From the NCBI GenBank assembly GCA_963971285.1, contig OZ020260.1, forward strand, positions 9,582,798 through 9,646,797: DNA of 64,000 nucleotides, written 5' to 3'. Position 1 is the first letter of the stretch; the number at the start of each line of letters is the position of its first letter. A program made the translations under genes and the position numbers. Below, piece after piece: positions 48,753 through 61,533 of this stretch. The stretch is from Astropecten irregularis (Eukaryota > Echinodermata > Asteroidea > Paxillosida > Astropectinidae). A model generated the notes under the pieces. It did no database searches, was not told the DNA's origin, and was given only the letters and a program-made list of their open reading frames with translations.

Positions 48753-49654
48753 CTAGAGTTTATGGCTGTTAGAAACAGCGCATAAGGCTTTTTCGCATAA
48801 AAATTATGGCATTTTAAATTGATATATAAATATATAATATGCTATACAAAGAAAGGGATCACTCAATGAGACAAATGAAAAAAAATCATGATCCTAGCTC
48901 TTACCACTTTCTAATGAGGAGCTACTTCCTGTTTTGCCGGAAGAAGAGGTCACATAAGTCACGCAATGTGTCACAAATGAAAGACCTTGCCTAACATTGT
49001 CTATTGGTGAAAGAATCATGATCACAGCTCTTACCACTTTAAAATGAGGAGCTACTTCCTGTTTGACCGGAAGTTGAGGTCACAGTGGTCAAGCAATGTG
49101 TCACAAATGAAAGACCTTGCCTAACATTGTCTATTGGTGAAAGAATCATGATCATAGCTCTTACCACTTTTAAATGAGGAGCTACTTCCTGTTTGACCGG
49201 AAGTTGAGGTCACAGTGGTCAAGCAATGTATCACACAGAAAGACCTTGCCTAACATTCACTTTTGGTGAAAGAATCATGATCCTAGCTCTAACCACTTTT
49301 AAATGAGGAGCTACTTCCTGTTTGACCGGAAGTAGAGGTCACAGAGGTCAAGAAAAGTGTCACAAAGAAAGACCCTGCCTAACAATCACTATTGGTGAAA
49401 GAATGAACTTAATATCTCAAACGGTTGATTTTTTGTTGATTTTTGAAGATTTTGATTATTAAATTCAAATCGCTGGTCACATGACACCTGATGACGTCAT
49501 CATGATGAAAAGTTTCGGGAGACAACTACCCTATATGGACTTCCTTCAGACCAAGTTTGGTTAAAATCGGCAGTTTAAAAGTAGCCAAAGTGCCGCAGAG
49601 AAAAAGTCTATGGTAACTCAAGCGACAAGAAGAAGAAGAGGAAGAAGAAAAAAA
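48753..49654 (+). mobile_element. Array element C1 (family C)
   Basis: It starts CTAGAGTTTATGGCTGTTAG. About four 130-bp units (48890-49375) are followed by the B/C end with GATGACGTCATCATGATG. The tail is GAAGAAGAAGAGGAAGAAG. Confidence 0.8.
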
Positions 49655-51137
49655 CTAGAGGTTGTGTCTGTTGAAAACAGAACACATGGCTTTTCCGCAT
49701 ATGATATAGAACATTTCTCAAATTGTATAACTTATTTTGTCAGTTTAAGACATTTGGTTTAAAAGTATCAATTATTTCAATGTAGAAAACTAAAGTTAAA
49801 CAAATAGTTGCAGGGTTTATGGAACACATTGCTTGTCATTTAGAATTGTGTCACAAAAAAAAATTGCCTAACATTGACTTTTGGTGAAAGAATCATGATC
49901 AAAGCCCTTACCACTTTGAAGTGAGAAGCTACTTCATGTTTGACCGGAAGTAGAGGTCACAGAGGTCAAGCAATGTGTCACAAATGAAAGACCTTGCCTA
50001 ACATTGTCTATTGGTGAAAGAATCATGATCACAGCTCTTACCACTTTTAAATGATGAGCTACTTCCTGTTTGACCGGAAGTAGAGGTCACAGAGGTCAAG
50101 CAATGTGTCACAAAGAAAGACCCTGCCTAACAATCACGTTTGGTGAAAGAAGCAACTTAATATCTCAAACCGTTGATTTTTTGTCGATTTTCAAATAACA
50201 TAATGACACCACCACAGTTTCTTGGTTTAATCCAAAGAGGGCGCCATTCAAAACCGTGTGCTCGATTCATGCATTACTTGAAAGGTAGATTGTTACGCAT
50301 GCGTAGTTGTCTTGTCAAAACAGTATTTCCGCTGGCGACTATGATAAGGAAATGAAAAGAAACACTGCATATATAACACAGGCAATCAACCATTTGCCCG
50401 CGCCTTGCATTTAATGACCAATATTTTCACGTACAAGTCAATGGGCTAGCGTGAAAAATATTTAAAAAAATCATAAAAAATAAACAAATGAAGCTGTCTT
50501 GACGTAACTTCATAATTACGATCCCGAACCTCCATTTTACCAACCTACCAATTTTCAAGGTGATTAGCCGTTCCTGCTATGCGTTATAAAAATTGCATTT
50601 TTTATGACGTCATGATGACGTCACCGATTTTTTGTCTACGCAGTGTTCATTTATGGTGCATGCTGAAGAATTATCAAAAAGAAATTCAAAGATATCTTGT
50701 TTCGTTTACTAGATATCGTTAAAAGAACTTTAATGACCCAAAATTTCAATAAATCATAAAAAATCAGGGAATGACGTCACGATGACGTCATTGCAATTTT
50801 TCGATATAACACTTCCCGACTTAGATACATACCAAGTTTCAACTCAATCGGACTTAGGGTTCGTTCATAATTGATGTCTGAAGTTTGCCCCTTTAAGACA
50901 CTGTCACGTGACACCTGATGACGTCATGATGACAAAAATGTTGCGCACACAACTACCCTACGGGGACTTTGTTTTGACCAAGTTTGGTTGAAATCGGCTG
51001 TTTAAAAATGACCAAAGTGCCGCACACAAAATTTGTGTACAAAGTCAATACAAATTGAGGAGAAGAAGAAGAAGAAGAAGAAAAAAAAAAAACAGAACAA
51101 AAACAATACCTTTTCCGATTCAAATCGGAAAAGCCAA
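49655..51137 (+). mobile_element. Array element B4 (family B)
   Basis: The 5' end is CTAGAGGTTGTGTCTGTTGA. It has two 130-bp units (49860-50130), then a long unique part rich in TGACGTCA. It ends with one hairpin module (51111-51132) and CCAACTAG. Confidence 0.8.
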
Positions 51138-52502
51138 CTAGAGTTTATGGCTGTTGAAAACAGCACATATGGCTTTTCCGCATATGATATAGAATATTTC
51201 TCTAATTAAATACACATCGCTGATGTTGTTTGATTCAGCAAATAAATGATATCGTCTTCGGGAAATGATTTCTCGTTTTAATCAAAAGAGGGCGTTATTC
51301 AAAACCGTGCGCTCGGAAAATACGGGTGCAGCCAAGTAAATACATGTAGTGGCCAAATGGGTCCGCCGAGCTCATGAATAAAAGTTAAGCACTCAATATA
51401 TTTGAAATAAGAGAGTTGTGAGAGCTATGAAAATGAAGGATTGAAGAAATATGGCACTGGACCTCCTGCCCGGTCTCTGGGCTTCCATTTGTGAGCATGT
51501 TTGATGCAATTGGGTGAGAAAGTGGGTCTATTTCAGCCGCTTTGCAGAGGGATGTTTTTTTTTTTTTTGAAAATGGCTTCTTTGACTGGAGTGATCCGTA
51601 CCTTGTTTTAGGGGTGGTCAGCTGAGAATGAGTATAACTCAAAAATTCAACCGTCACCCTACCATAAAATGAAAAGAAAATGAAAGGTTACATGTTCATC
51701 ATCATTTTTCTGTGCAACTTGAACAGCTGTGAGAGTTCTGTATATTTGTTAACGATTTTTGAAGTTTGGGGATTTATCACTGTTGTCCGCGGGAGTTTAT
51801 TTACTTGGGTGCAACCTTACGTACTGAAAACGGTATAAGTAGATTGCTGCGCGTGCGTGGTTGTCTGGTCAAAACACGGGTCAAAACCAGCATTTACGCT
51901 GCTTTGCTGGAAACTATGATAAGGAAGTAAATGAAAAAACGGCATATATAATCCAGGCAATCAAACATCTGAACGCGCCTTGTATTTATGTTGTTGACAT
52001 CGTATGTTTTATTTAATGACCAATATTTTCACGTACAGAGCAACCTACATCGATAGCATTTCGATTAAGATGTGGTGCTGGTATTTAATAATATATAAAA
52101 GGAATTACGTGCAAACTATGGCAAGTTGTAAACGACGTTTTGTGTCACGCAATCGGACATGTGCATTGTATGTTACACACAGTGAATTGCGTACGTAGGC
52201 GTAGGCCTACATGTACACTGTACATAGTGTATGGGAAATTGATCGAGCTTTATGTTTTGTACAACGACCACGTTCACGTAATCTGTGTACAAAGTGAACG
52301 GGCTATAAAATATTTTTAAAAAATCATATAAAATCAAGTTTTGACGTCATGATGATGAAAAGTTTCGGGGCACAACTACCCTATATGGACTTCATTCAGA
52401 CCAAGTTTTGTTAAGATCGGCTGTTTAAAAGTAACCAAAGTGCCGCGGAGAAAAATCTGTGTACAAAGTCTATGGGCCACAGAACAACCTCAAAAAAAAA
52501 TA
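51138..52502 (+). mobile_element. Array element C2 (family C 5' end, MITE inside)
   Basis: The start is CTAGAGTTTATGGCTGTTGA. The rest nearly duplicates B2, with the MITE at 51324-51818 and the same 3' part. It shows that 5' ends have been exchanged between families. Confidence 0.8.
51324..51818 (+). mobile_element. MITE with GGGTGCAGCCAAGTAAATA ends, copy in C2
   Basis: Nearly identical to the copy at 45283. It was carried along when B2/C2 duplicated, since flanks on both sides also match. Confidence 0.7.
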
Positions 52503-53259
52503 CTAGAGTTTATGGCTGTTGAAAACAGCACATAAGGCTTTTCCGCATATGATATAAATTCCTTTTCAATAAGAATTTTGCCGCTAATTAAGATCGACCT
52601 TCCCTAACATTGCCTTTTGGTAAAAGAATTATGATCCTAGCTCTTACCCCTTTTAAACAAGGAGCTACTTCCTGTTTGACCGGAAGTAGAGGTCACAGGG
52701 GTCAACCAATATGTCACAAAGAAAGACCTTGCATAACATTTACTTTTGGTGAAAGAACCATGATCCTAGCTCTTAACACTTTTAAATGAGGAGCTACTTC
52801 CGGTTTGACCGGAAGTAGAGGTCACAGAGGTCAAGCAATGTGTCACAAAGAAAGACCTTGCCTAACATTGATATTTGGTGAAAGAATCATGATCCTAGCT
52901 CTTACCACTTTTAAATGAGGAGCTACTTCCTGTTTGACCGGAAGTAGAGGTCACAGAGGTCAAGCAATTTGTCACAAAGAAAGACCCTGCCTAACAATCA
53001 TTTTTGGTGAAAGAATCAAGTTAATATCTCAAACCGTTGATTTTTTGTAGATTTTTGAAGATTTTGATTATTAAATTCAAATCACTTGTCACATGACACC
53101 TGATGACGTCATAATGTTAAAAATTTTCGGGAGACAACTACCCTATATGGACTTCCTTCACACCAAGTTTGGTTAAAATCGGCAGTTCAAAAGTAGCCAA
53201 AGTGCCGCAGAGAAAAAGTCTATGGTAACTCAAGCGACAGGAAGAAGAGGAAGAAGAAA
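52503..53259 (+). mobile_element. Array element C3 (family C)
   Basis: The shortest member. It has CTAGAGTTTATGGCTGTTGA, about three 130-bp units (52600-52990), the B/C 3' part and a GAAGAAGAGGAAGAAG tail. Confidence 0.8.
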
Positions 53260-54344
53260 CTAGAGTTTATGGCTGTTTGAAACAGCACATAAGGCTTTTC
53301 CGCATATGATATAAATTGCTTGTCAATCAGATCGAATTGTGTCATTAGAAAGAACTTCCCTTACATTGACATTTGGCGAAAGAATCATGATCAAAGCTCT
53401 TACCACTTTTAAATGAGGAGCAACTTCCGGTTTGACCGGAAGTAAAGGTCACCGAGGTCAAGTTATGTCTCACAAAGAAAGATCTTGCCTAACATTGATA
53501 TTTAGTGAAAGAATCATGATCCTAGCTCTTACCATTTTTAAATGAGGAGCAACTTCCTGTTTGACCGGAAGAAGAGGTCACCCAGGTCAACTTATGTATC
53601 ACAATGAAAGACCTTGCCTAACATTGACTTTTGGTAAAAGAATCATGATCCTAGCACTTACCACTTTTAAATGAGGAGCTACATCCGGTTTGACCGGAAG
53701 TAGAGGTCACAGAAATTAACCAGTATGTCACATAGAAAGACCTTGCCTAGCATTGACTTTTGGTGAAAGAATCATGATCCTAGCTCTTACCACTTTTAAA
53801 TGAGGAGCTACTTCCGGTTTGACCGGAAGTAGAGGTCACAGAGGTCAACCAATGTGACACAAAGAAAGACCTTACCTATCATTGACATTTAGCGAAGGAA
53901 TCAATCTAATATCTCAAACGGTTGATTTTTTGTTGATTTTTGAATATTTTGATTATTAAATTCAAATCGCTTGTCACGTGACACCTGATGACGTCACGAT
54001 TATGAAAAGTTTCGGGAGACAACTACCCTATATGGACTTCCTTCAGACCAAGTTTAGTTAAGATTGACTGTTTAAAAATTACAAAAGTGGCTCCGAGAAA
54101 ACCCCTGTGCTTTGTCTATGGGAATTTTGGCGACAAGAAGAGGAAGAGGAAGAAGAGGAAGAAGAGGAAGGAAGAAAAAAAAAAAAAAAACAGAACAAAA
54201 ATAAAGGCTTTTCGCTTCCGCGAAAAAGCCAAAAAAAAAAACAGAACAAAAATAAAGGCTTTTCGCTTCCGCGAAAAAGCCAAAAAAACAGAACAAAAAT
54301 AAAGGCTTTTCGCTGCCGCGAAAAAGCCAAAAAAAAAAAAAAAA
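53260..54344 (+). mobile_element. Array element C4 (family C)
   Basis: About four 130-bp units (53340-53890) follow the C-type 5' hairpin. The 3' end has three hairpin modules in tandem (54206-54230, 54257-54281, 54304-54328) before the next CTAG. Confidence 0.85.
54188..54344 (+). repeat. C-type 3' hairpin module, three tandem copies
   Basis: Each copy has CAGAACAAAAATAAA and the stem GGCTTTTCGC / GCGAAAAAGCC with small loop changes (TTCC or TGCC). Only the last is followed by CTAG. Confidence 0.8.
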
Positions 54345-55443
54345 CTAGACATTGTGGTTGTGGGAACAACCACGAGGTGTTCGGGGTCTCATTTCGTACT
54401 GGAACTGTTAAGAGAATGTTTGATGGAACGCGTGTATGGCATAAATATTGAAATACACTGAAACTGTGTGACCGAGCAAGTACTGATCATGCTGATTGCA
54501 CAGTGTATTCGTACATGTACACTGACTGATAGCGTATAGAAAATCAATCGTGTCACCTTTAAAAAATGTAAAATTGCCCGGACGATAACTTCCGTTTAGT
54601 TAATCACAAACAACTGAAAATTTGCAGAAATCATCGAATGCGTACAATGTAAACAATTTGCAATTTGCACTGATGTACGTCATGTAATTACTGAATAAAC
54701 AGTATTTGAATAATTACATAATGTTTCCTTTAAAAACGCATAACTTCCGGTTGAATGACGTCACAGATTTCAAACTTCACACATATGTCAAGGTACAATA
54801 GTGCTTCAAACTCACCAAATTTGGCGGAAATCCGTTGTTTACTTTTGGATTACGTAATCACTGTATATCTTTAATCCACCGTAGAGGGCGCTATACAGCC
54901 CGTATGACGTCATCGTTTATATTTTCTGAAAGCATAAGACCTACTCTATCTTTTTGCAAAGCAATTGTATGTGCCCAAAACTTTTCCGATTTTGAGTTAT
55001 TTTGAGTCAAAGTTCAACTTCCGGTAACACCGGAAGTGAAGGTCATTTGTACACAACATTGAATATATTAATTGTTCAGATTCATGTGGTGAGTAACATA
55101 TGTCAATATCAAAATCATAGGTCATGTGGTTCTCAAGTTATAAAGCACCAAAGTTTTTCATTAAAACGCGTGTAATTTGATACCCGATGACGTCATCATG
55201 ACGTCAATCTTCTAAATACAACTTGACATCATGACCAAAGTTCCCACCAAGTTTCATGTCAATATCTTGTACCTGTGACCAAGAAGTCCTGCTGACAAAT
55301 TTGGGAAGAAAAAAAAAAAAGAAAAAAAAAAAAAGAAAAAAAACTCGAACAATAACAATAGGTGTTCGGCTTGAACCCGAACACCTAAAAAAAACTCGAA
55401 CAATAACAATAGGTGTTCGGCTTGAACCCGAACACCTAAAAAA
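54345..55443 (+). mobile_element. Array element A4 (family A)
   Basis: Standard A body. It ends with two A-type hairpin modules (55360-55386, 55411-55437) and a short A run before CTAG. Confidence 0.85.
55343..55443 (+). repeat. A-type 3' hairpin module, two tandem copies
   Basis: Two copies of ACTCGAACAATAACAATAGG with the closing arm CCGAACACCTAA. Their centres are 51 bases apart. Confidence 0.8.
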
Positions 55444-56422
55444 CTAGACATTGTGGTTGTGGGAACAACCACTAGGTGTTCGGGGGGTTATTTCGTAGTG
55501 GAACTGTTATGTGAACATGTTGGAAGTGATCAATCGTCCCTCAGATAATGGCATATCGAAATACATGTACACTTAAACTGCGTGACTGAACAAATACTGA
55601 TCATTCTGATTGCTGTATTCGTACACTGACTGCTAGAGTATAGAAAATTGCGTCACCTTTAAATATACATAACATTGGCTGGACAATAACTTCCGGTCAG
55701 TTCATCACAGCTAACTGAACATTTATAAAAGTCATTGAATGCATACGATGTAAATATTTTGCCATTTTCACTGATGTACGTCATGTACTTAAAGAGTAAA
55801 CAGTATTTGAATTATTACATCATTTTCCCTTTAAAAACGCATAACTTCCGGTTGAATGACGTCACTGATTTCAAACTTCGCAAATATGTCAAGGTGCACT
55901 AGTGCTTCACACTCATCAAATTTAGCGGAAATCCGAAGTTCACTTTCGGATTACGTAATCACTGTATATCTTTAAGCCACCGTAGAGGGCGCTATACAGC
56001 CCGTATGACGTCATTGTTTATATTTTCTGAAAGCCCAAGACCTGTTCTATCTTTTACCCATGAGGTTTTTTGTGCCCAAATCCTTCCGTTTTCGAGTTAT
56101 TTTGAGTCAAACTTCAACTTCCGGTAACACCGGAAGTGAAGGTCATTTGTACACATCATTGAATATATTAATTGTTGACATTTACGTGTTGGGTAACATA
56201 TGTCAAAATCAAAATCATAGGCCATGTGGTTCTCAAGTTATAAAGCACCAAAGTTTTTCCTAAAAACGCGTGTAATTTGATACCCGATGACGTCATCATG
56301 ACGTCAATCTTCTAGGTACAACTTGACATCATGACCGAAGTTCCCACCAAGTTTCAAGTCAATATCTTGTAACTGTCATATAGAAGTCCTGCTGACAAGT
56401 TTGGGAAGAAGACAAATAAAAA
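55444..56422 (+). mobile_element. Array element A5 (family A)
   Basis: Standard A body of about 980 bp with tail GAAGACAAATAAAAA and no terminal hairpin. Confidence 0.85.
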
Positions 56423-57924
56423 CTAGACTTGTGGTTGTGTGAACAACCACTAGGTGTTCGGGGTCTCATTACGTGGTGGAACTGTTATGTGAACATAAAA
56501 GTTATGTTGGAACGTATGTGGTCAATTGTCGCTCATCCTCATACAATGGCATATTGAAATACACACTAAATTTTGAATATGATGTAAATATCTTGCAGTT
56601 TTTATTTTGTTTGATTAAGACATATGGTTTACAAGTGACCATATCTCAACGTAAAGAAACTTAATTTTAGCCCATGGAGTTTAGTTGCAGTGTTTATGGA
56701 ACACATTGTCATTTGACAAAATGATGTACAATACTCCGCAACCTACATCGATAGCATTTCGATTAAGATTTGGTGCTGGTATTTAATGATATATAATAAG
56801 ATTTACGTGCAAATATATCTATAGCAAGATGTAAACAAAGTTTTGAGTCACACAATTGGACATTACATGTACATGTGTACATGTTCTACACAGTGAATTA
56901 TGTACAATTTTTGTACATATATAGTGTATGGGAAAAAGAGTCAATCGATCATCATATTTTTTGTACATGACCATATTTTCACGTAACACAATGTGAGAAT
57001 AATTAAAAAATTCATATAAAATCAAGAGATGCCGTAAATGTTCATTTCAAATCTACGCTGTAAGAACTTTGTCTGGGCCTTTGTATGGTTAAAATTGACT
57101 GTTTAAAAGTGTATGAGGTGTATCAAACTCCTGTGTTGAGGCTATCATGTGTTTCCACTGAGACAATGTAATGAAGCACATTCCAATCACCTTGCAATGA
57201 CTGCCATCTGGTACTAATCAGAGTCTCTTGTAATCACATTACAAGCAGTTTTCACTGATGTACTCATGTGATTACTGAGTAAACAGTATTGGAATAATTT
57301 AGTAATTTTCCCTTTAAAAGAGCATAACTTCCGGTTGAATGACGTCACAGATTTCAAACTTCACATACATGTCGAGGTACATTAGTGCTTTACACCTACT
57401 AAATTTGGCGGAAATTCATTGTTTACTTTCGGATTACGTAATCACTGTATGTCTTTAATCAACCGTAGAGGGCGCTATATAGCCCGCATGACGTCATTGT
57501 TAATATTTTCTGAAAGCCCAAGACCTTTTCTATCTTTTACCCATGAGGTTTTTTGTGCCCAAATCCTTCCGTTTTCGAGTTATTTTGAGTCAAACTTCAA
57601 CTTCCGGTAACACCGGAAGTGGAGGTCATTTGTACACAACATTGAATATATTAATTGTTGTGATTTACGTGTTGAGTAACATATGTTAATCTCAAAATCA
57701 TAGGTCATGTGGTTCTCAAGTTATAAAGCACCAAAGTTTTTCCTAAAAACGCGTGTAATTTGATACCCGATGACGTCATCATGACGTCAATCTTCTAAAT
57801 ACAACTTGACATCATGACCAAAGTTCCCACCAAGTTTCATGTCATTATCTTGTACCTGTGACCAAGAAGTCCTGCGGACAAATTTGGGAAGAAAAAAATA
57901 AAAAGTAAAAAAAAAAAAAAAAAA
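56423..57924 (+). mobile_element. Array element A6 (family A, mosaic)
   Basis: The 5' end is slightly altered (CTAGACTTGTGGTTGTGTGA). The first half is replaced by a module with CATCGATAGCATTTCGATTA, which B2 and C2 also carry. The second half is standard A. Confidence 0.8.
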
Positions 57925-59597
57925 CTAGACATTGTGATTGTAGTAACAACCACTAGGTGTTCGGGGTCTCATTTCGTAGTGGAACTGTTATATGAACGTA
58001 TGTTGGAATATATGAGATCAATCATCCCTCATATGATGGCATACTGAAACACATACATACACATAAACTGCGTGACTGTACAAAATACTTTGATCATGTT
58101 GATTGCTTATTTGTACATTGACTGACTGATTATGGAAATGGCGTCACCTTTAAATATATATAATATTGTTTGGACAATAATATGATGTGTTGCAGTTTTA
58201 TTTTGTTTGGTTAAGACATATGGTTTACAAGTGACCATATCTCAACGTAAAGAAACTTAATTTTAGCCCATGGAGTTTAGTTGCAGTGTTTATGGAACAC
58301 ATTGTCATTTGATAAAATGATGTACAATACTCCGCAACCTACATCGATAGCATTTCGATTAAGATTTGGTGCTGGTATTTTATGATATATAATAAGATTT
58401 ACGTGCAAATATATCTATAGCAAGATGTAAACAAAGTTTTGAGTCACACAATTGGACATTACATGTACATGTACATGTTCTACACAGTGAAATTTTGAAC
58501 ATATATAGTGTATGGGAAAAAGAGTCAATCGATAATCATTTTTTTGTACATGACCATATTTTCACGTAACACAATGTGAGAATAATTAAAAAATTCATAT
58601 AAAATCAAGAGATGCCGTAAATGTTCATTTCAAATCTACGCTGTAAGAACTTTGTCTTGGCCTTTGTATGGTTAAAATTGACTGTTTAAAAGTGTATGAG
58701 GTGTATCAAACTCCTGTGTTGAGGCTATCATGTGTTTCCACTGAGACAATGTAATGAAGCACATTCCAATCACCTTGCAATGACTGCCATCTGGTACTAA
58801 TCAGAGTCTCTTGTAATCACATTACAAGCAGTTTTCACTGGTGTACTCATGTAATTACTGAGTAAACAGTATTGGAATAATTCAGTAATTTTCCCTTTAA
58901 AAGAGCATAACTTCCGGTTGAATGACGTCACAGATTTCAAACTTCACATACATGTCGAGGTACATTAGTGCTTTACACCTACCAAATTTGGCGGAAATTC
59001 ATCGTTCACTTTCAGATGACGTAATCACTGTATGTCTTTAATCAACCGTAGAGGGCGCTATATAGCCCGCATGACGTCATTGTTTATATTTTCTGAAAGC
59101 CCAAGACCTTCTCTATCTTTTACCCATGAGGTTTTTTGTGCCCAAATCCTTCCGTTTTCGAGTTATTTTGAGTCAAACTTCAACTTCCGGTAACACCGGA
59201 AGTGGAGGACATTTGTACACAACATTGAATATATTAATTGTTGAGATTTACGTGTTGAGTAACATATGTCAATCTCAAAATCATAGGTCATGTGGTTCTC
59301 AAGTTATAAAGCACCAAAGTTTTTCCTAAAAACGCGTGTAATTTGATACCCGATGACGTCATCATGACGTCAATCTTCTAAATACAACTTGACATCATGA
59401 CCAAAGTTCCCACCAAGTTTCATGTCATTATCTTGTTCCTGTGACCAAGAAGTCCTGCGGACAAGTTTGGGAAGAAAAAAATAAAAAAAAGGAAAAAAAA
59501 AACTCGTACAATTACAATAGGTGTTCGGCTTGAACCCGAACACCTAAAAAAACTCGAACAATAACAATAGGTGTTCGGCATGAACCCGAACACCTAA
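57925..59597 (+). mobile_element. Array element A7 (family A, mosaic)
   Basis: The same mosaic as A6 (58185-58830 is nearly identical to 56575-57240). It ends with two hairpin modules (59519-59545, 59569-59595) and AACTAG. Confidence 0.8.
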
Positions 59598-60569
59598 CTA
59601 GACATTGTGGTTGTGGGAACAACCACTAGGTGTTCGGGGTCTCATTTTGTACTGGAACTGTTAAGAGAATGTTTGATGGAACGCATGAGTGGCATATTGA
59701 AATACACTTAAACTGTGTGACTGAGCAAATACTGATCATGCTGATTGCACAGTGTATTCGTACATGTACACTGACTGATAGCGTATAGAAAATCGTGTCA
59801 CCTTTAAATAATGTAAAATTGCCCGAACGATAACTTCCGTTTAGTTAATCACAAACAACTGAAAATTTGCAGAAATCATCGAATGCGTACAGTGTAAACA
59901 ATTTGCAATTTGCACTGATGTACGTCATGTAATTACTAAATAAACAGTATTTGAATAATTACATAATATTTCCTTTAAAAACGCATAACTTCCGGTTGAA
60001 TGACGTCATAGATTTCAAACTTCACACATATGTCAGGGTGCAATAGTGCTTCAAACTCACTAAATTTGGCGGAAATCCGTTGTTTACTTTTGGATTACGT
60101 AATCACTGTATATCTTTAATCCACCGTAGAGGGCGCTATACAGCCCGTATGACGTCATCGTTTATATTTTCTGAAAGCCTAAGACCTACTCTATCTTTTT
60201 GCAAAGCAATTGTATGTGCCCAAAACCTTTCCGATTTTGAGTTATTTTGAGTCAAAGTTCAACTTCCGGTAACACCGGAAGTGAAGGTCATTTGTACACA
60301 ATATTGAATATATTAATTGTTCAGATTAATGTGGTGAGTAACATATGTCAATATCAAAATCGTAGGTTATGTGGTTCTCAAGTTATAAAGCACCAAAGTT
60401 TTTCCTAAAAACGCGTGTAATTTGATACCCGATGACGTCATCATGACGTCAGTCTTCTAAATACAACTTGACATCATGACCAAAGTTCCCACCAAGTTTC
60501 ATGTCAATATCTTGTACCTGTGACCAAGAAGTCCTGCTGACAAGTTTGGGGAAAAAAAATTAAAAAAAA
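59598..60569 (+). mobile_element. Array element A8 (family A)
   Basis: Standard A body, closest to A4. The tail is A-rich and there is no terminal hairpin. Confidence 0.85.
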
Positions 60570-61533
60570 CTAGACATTGTGGTTGTGGGAACAACCACTA
60601 GGTGTTCGGGGTCTCAATTCGTACTGGAACTATTATAAGAATGTCTGTTGGAACGCATGTGGGGCGTTGAAATACACTTAAACTGTGTGACGAGCAAATA
60701 CTGATTTGTATTCGTATTATGTACAATGACTGATAGCGTATAGAAAATGGTGTCACCTTTAAATAATGTAAAATTGCCCAGACGATAACTTCCGGTTAGT
60801 TCATCACAAACAACTGAAAATTTGCAGAAATCATCGAATGCGTACGACGTAAACAATTTGCAATTTGCACTGATGTACGTCATGTAATTACTGAATAAAC
60901 AGTATTTGAATAATAACATCATGTTTCCTTTAAAAACGCATAACTTCCGGTTGAATGACGTCACAAATTTCAAACTTCACACATAGGTCGAGGTGCATTA
61001 GTGCTTCACACTTACCAAATTTGGCGGGAATCCGTTTTTTACTTTTGGATTACGTAATCACTGTATAACTTTAATCCACCGTAGAGGGCGCTATACAGCC
61101 CGTATGACGTCATCGTTTATATTTTCTGAAAGCTTAAGACCTACTCTATCTTTTACCCTGCGAGGTTTTATGTGCCAAAATCCTTCCGTTTTCGAGTTAT
61201 TTTGAGTCAAACGTCAACTTCCGGTAACACCGGAAGTGAAGGTCATTTGTACACAACACTAAATATGTTAATTGTTGAGATTCACGTGTTGAGTAACATA
61301 TGTCAATATCAAAATCGTAGGTCATGTGGTTCTCAAGTTATAGACCACGAAAGTTTTTCATAAAAACGCGTGTAATTTGATACCCGATGACGTCATCATG
61401 ACGTCAATCTTCTAAATACAACTTGACATCATGACCAAAGTTCCCACCAAGTTTCATGTCAATATCTTGTACCTGTGACCAAGAAGTCCTGCTGACAAGT
61501 TTGGGAAGAAAAAAAAAAAAGAAAAAAAAAAAA
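60570..61533 (+). mobile_element. Array element A9 (family A)
   Basis: Standard A body with tail GGGAAGAAAAAAAAAAAAG and no terminal hairpin. Confidence 0.85.

Noticed and set aside
54072..54451. Open frames of 71-114 residues at the C4/A4 junction
   Set aside because: They come from A-rich tails and repeated hairpin modules (Lys/Arg- or Phe-rich translations) and change with module number.
43316..61363. Repeated open frames of about 63-67 residues (CFRFRVILSQTSTSG-type translation) in A elements
   Set aside because: They track the nucleotide conservation of the A body, including palindromes. Lengths and starts differ between copies, and they are short. I treat them as chance frames.
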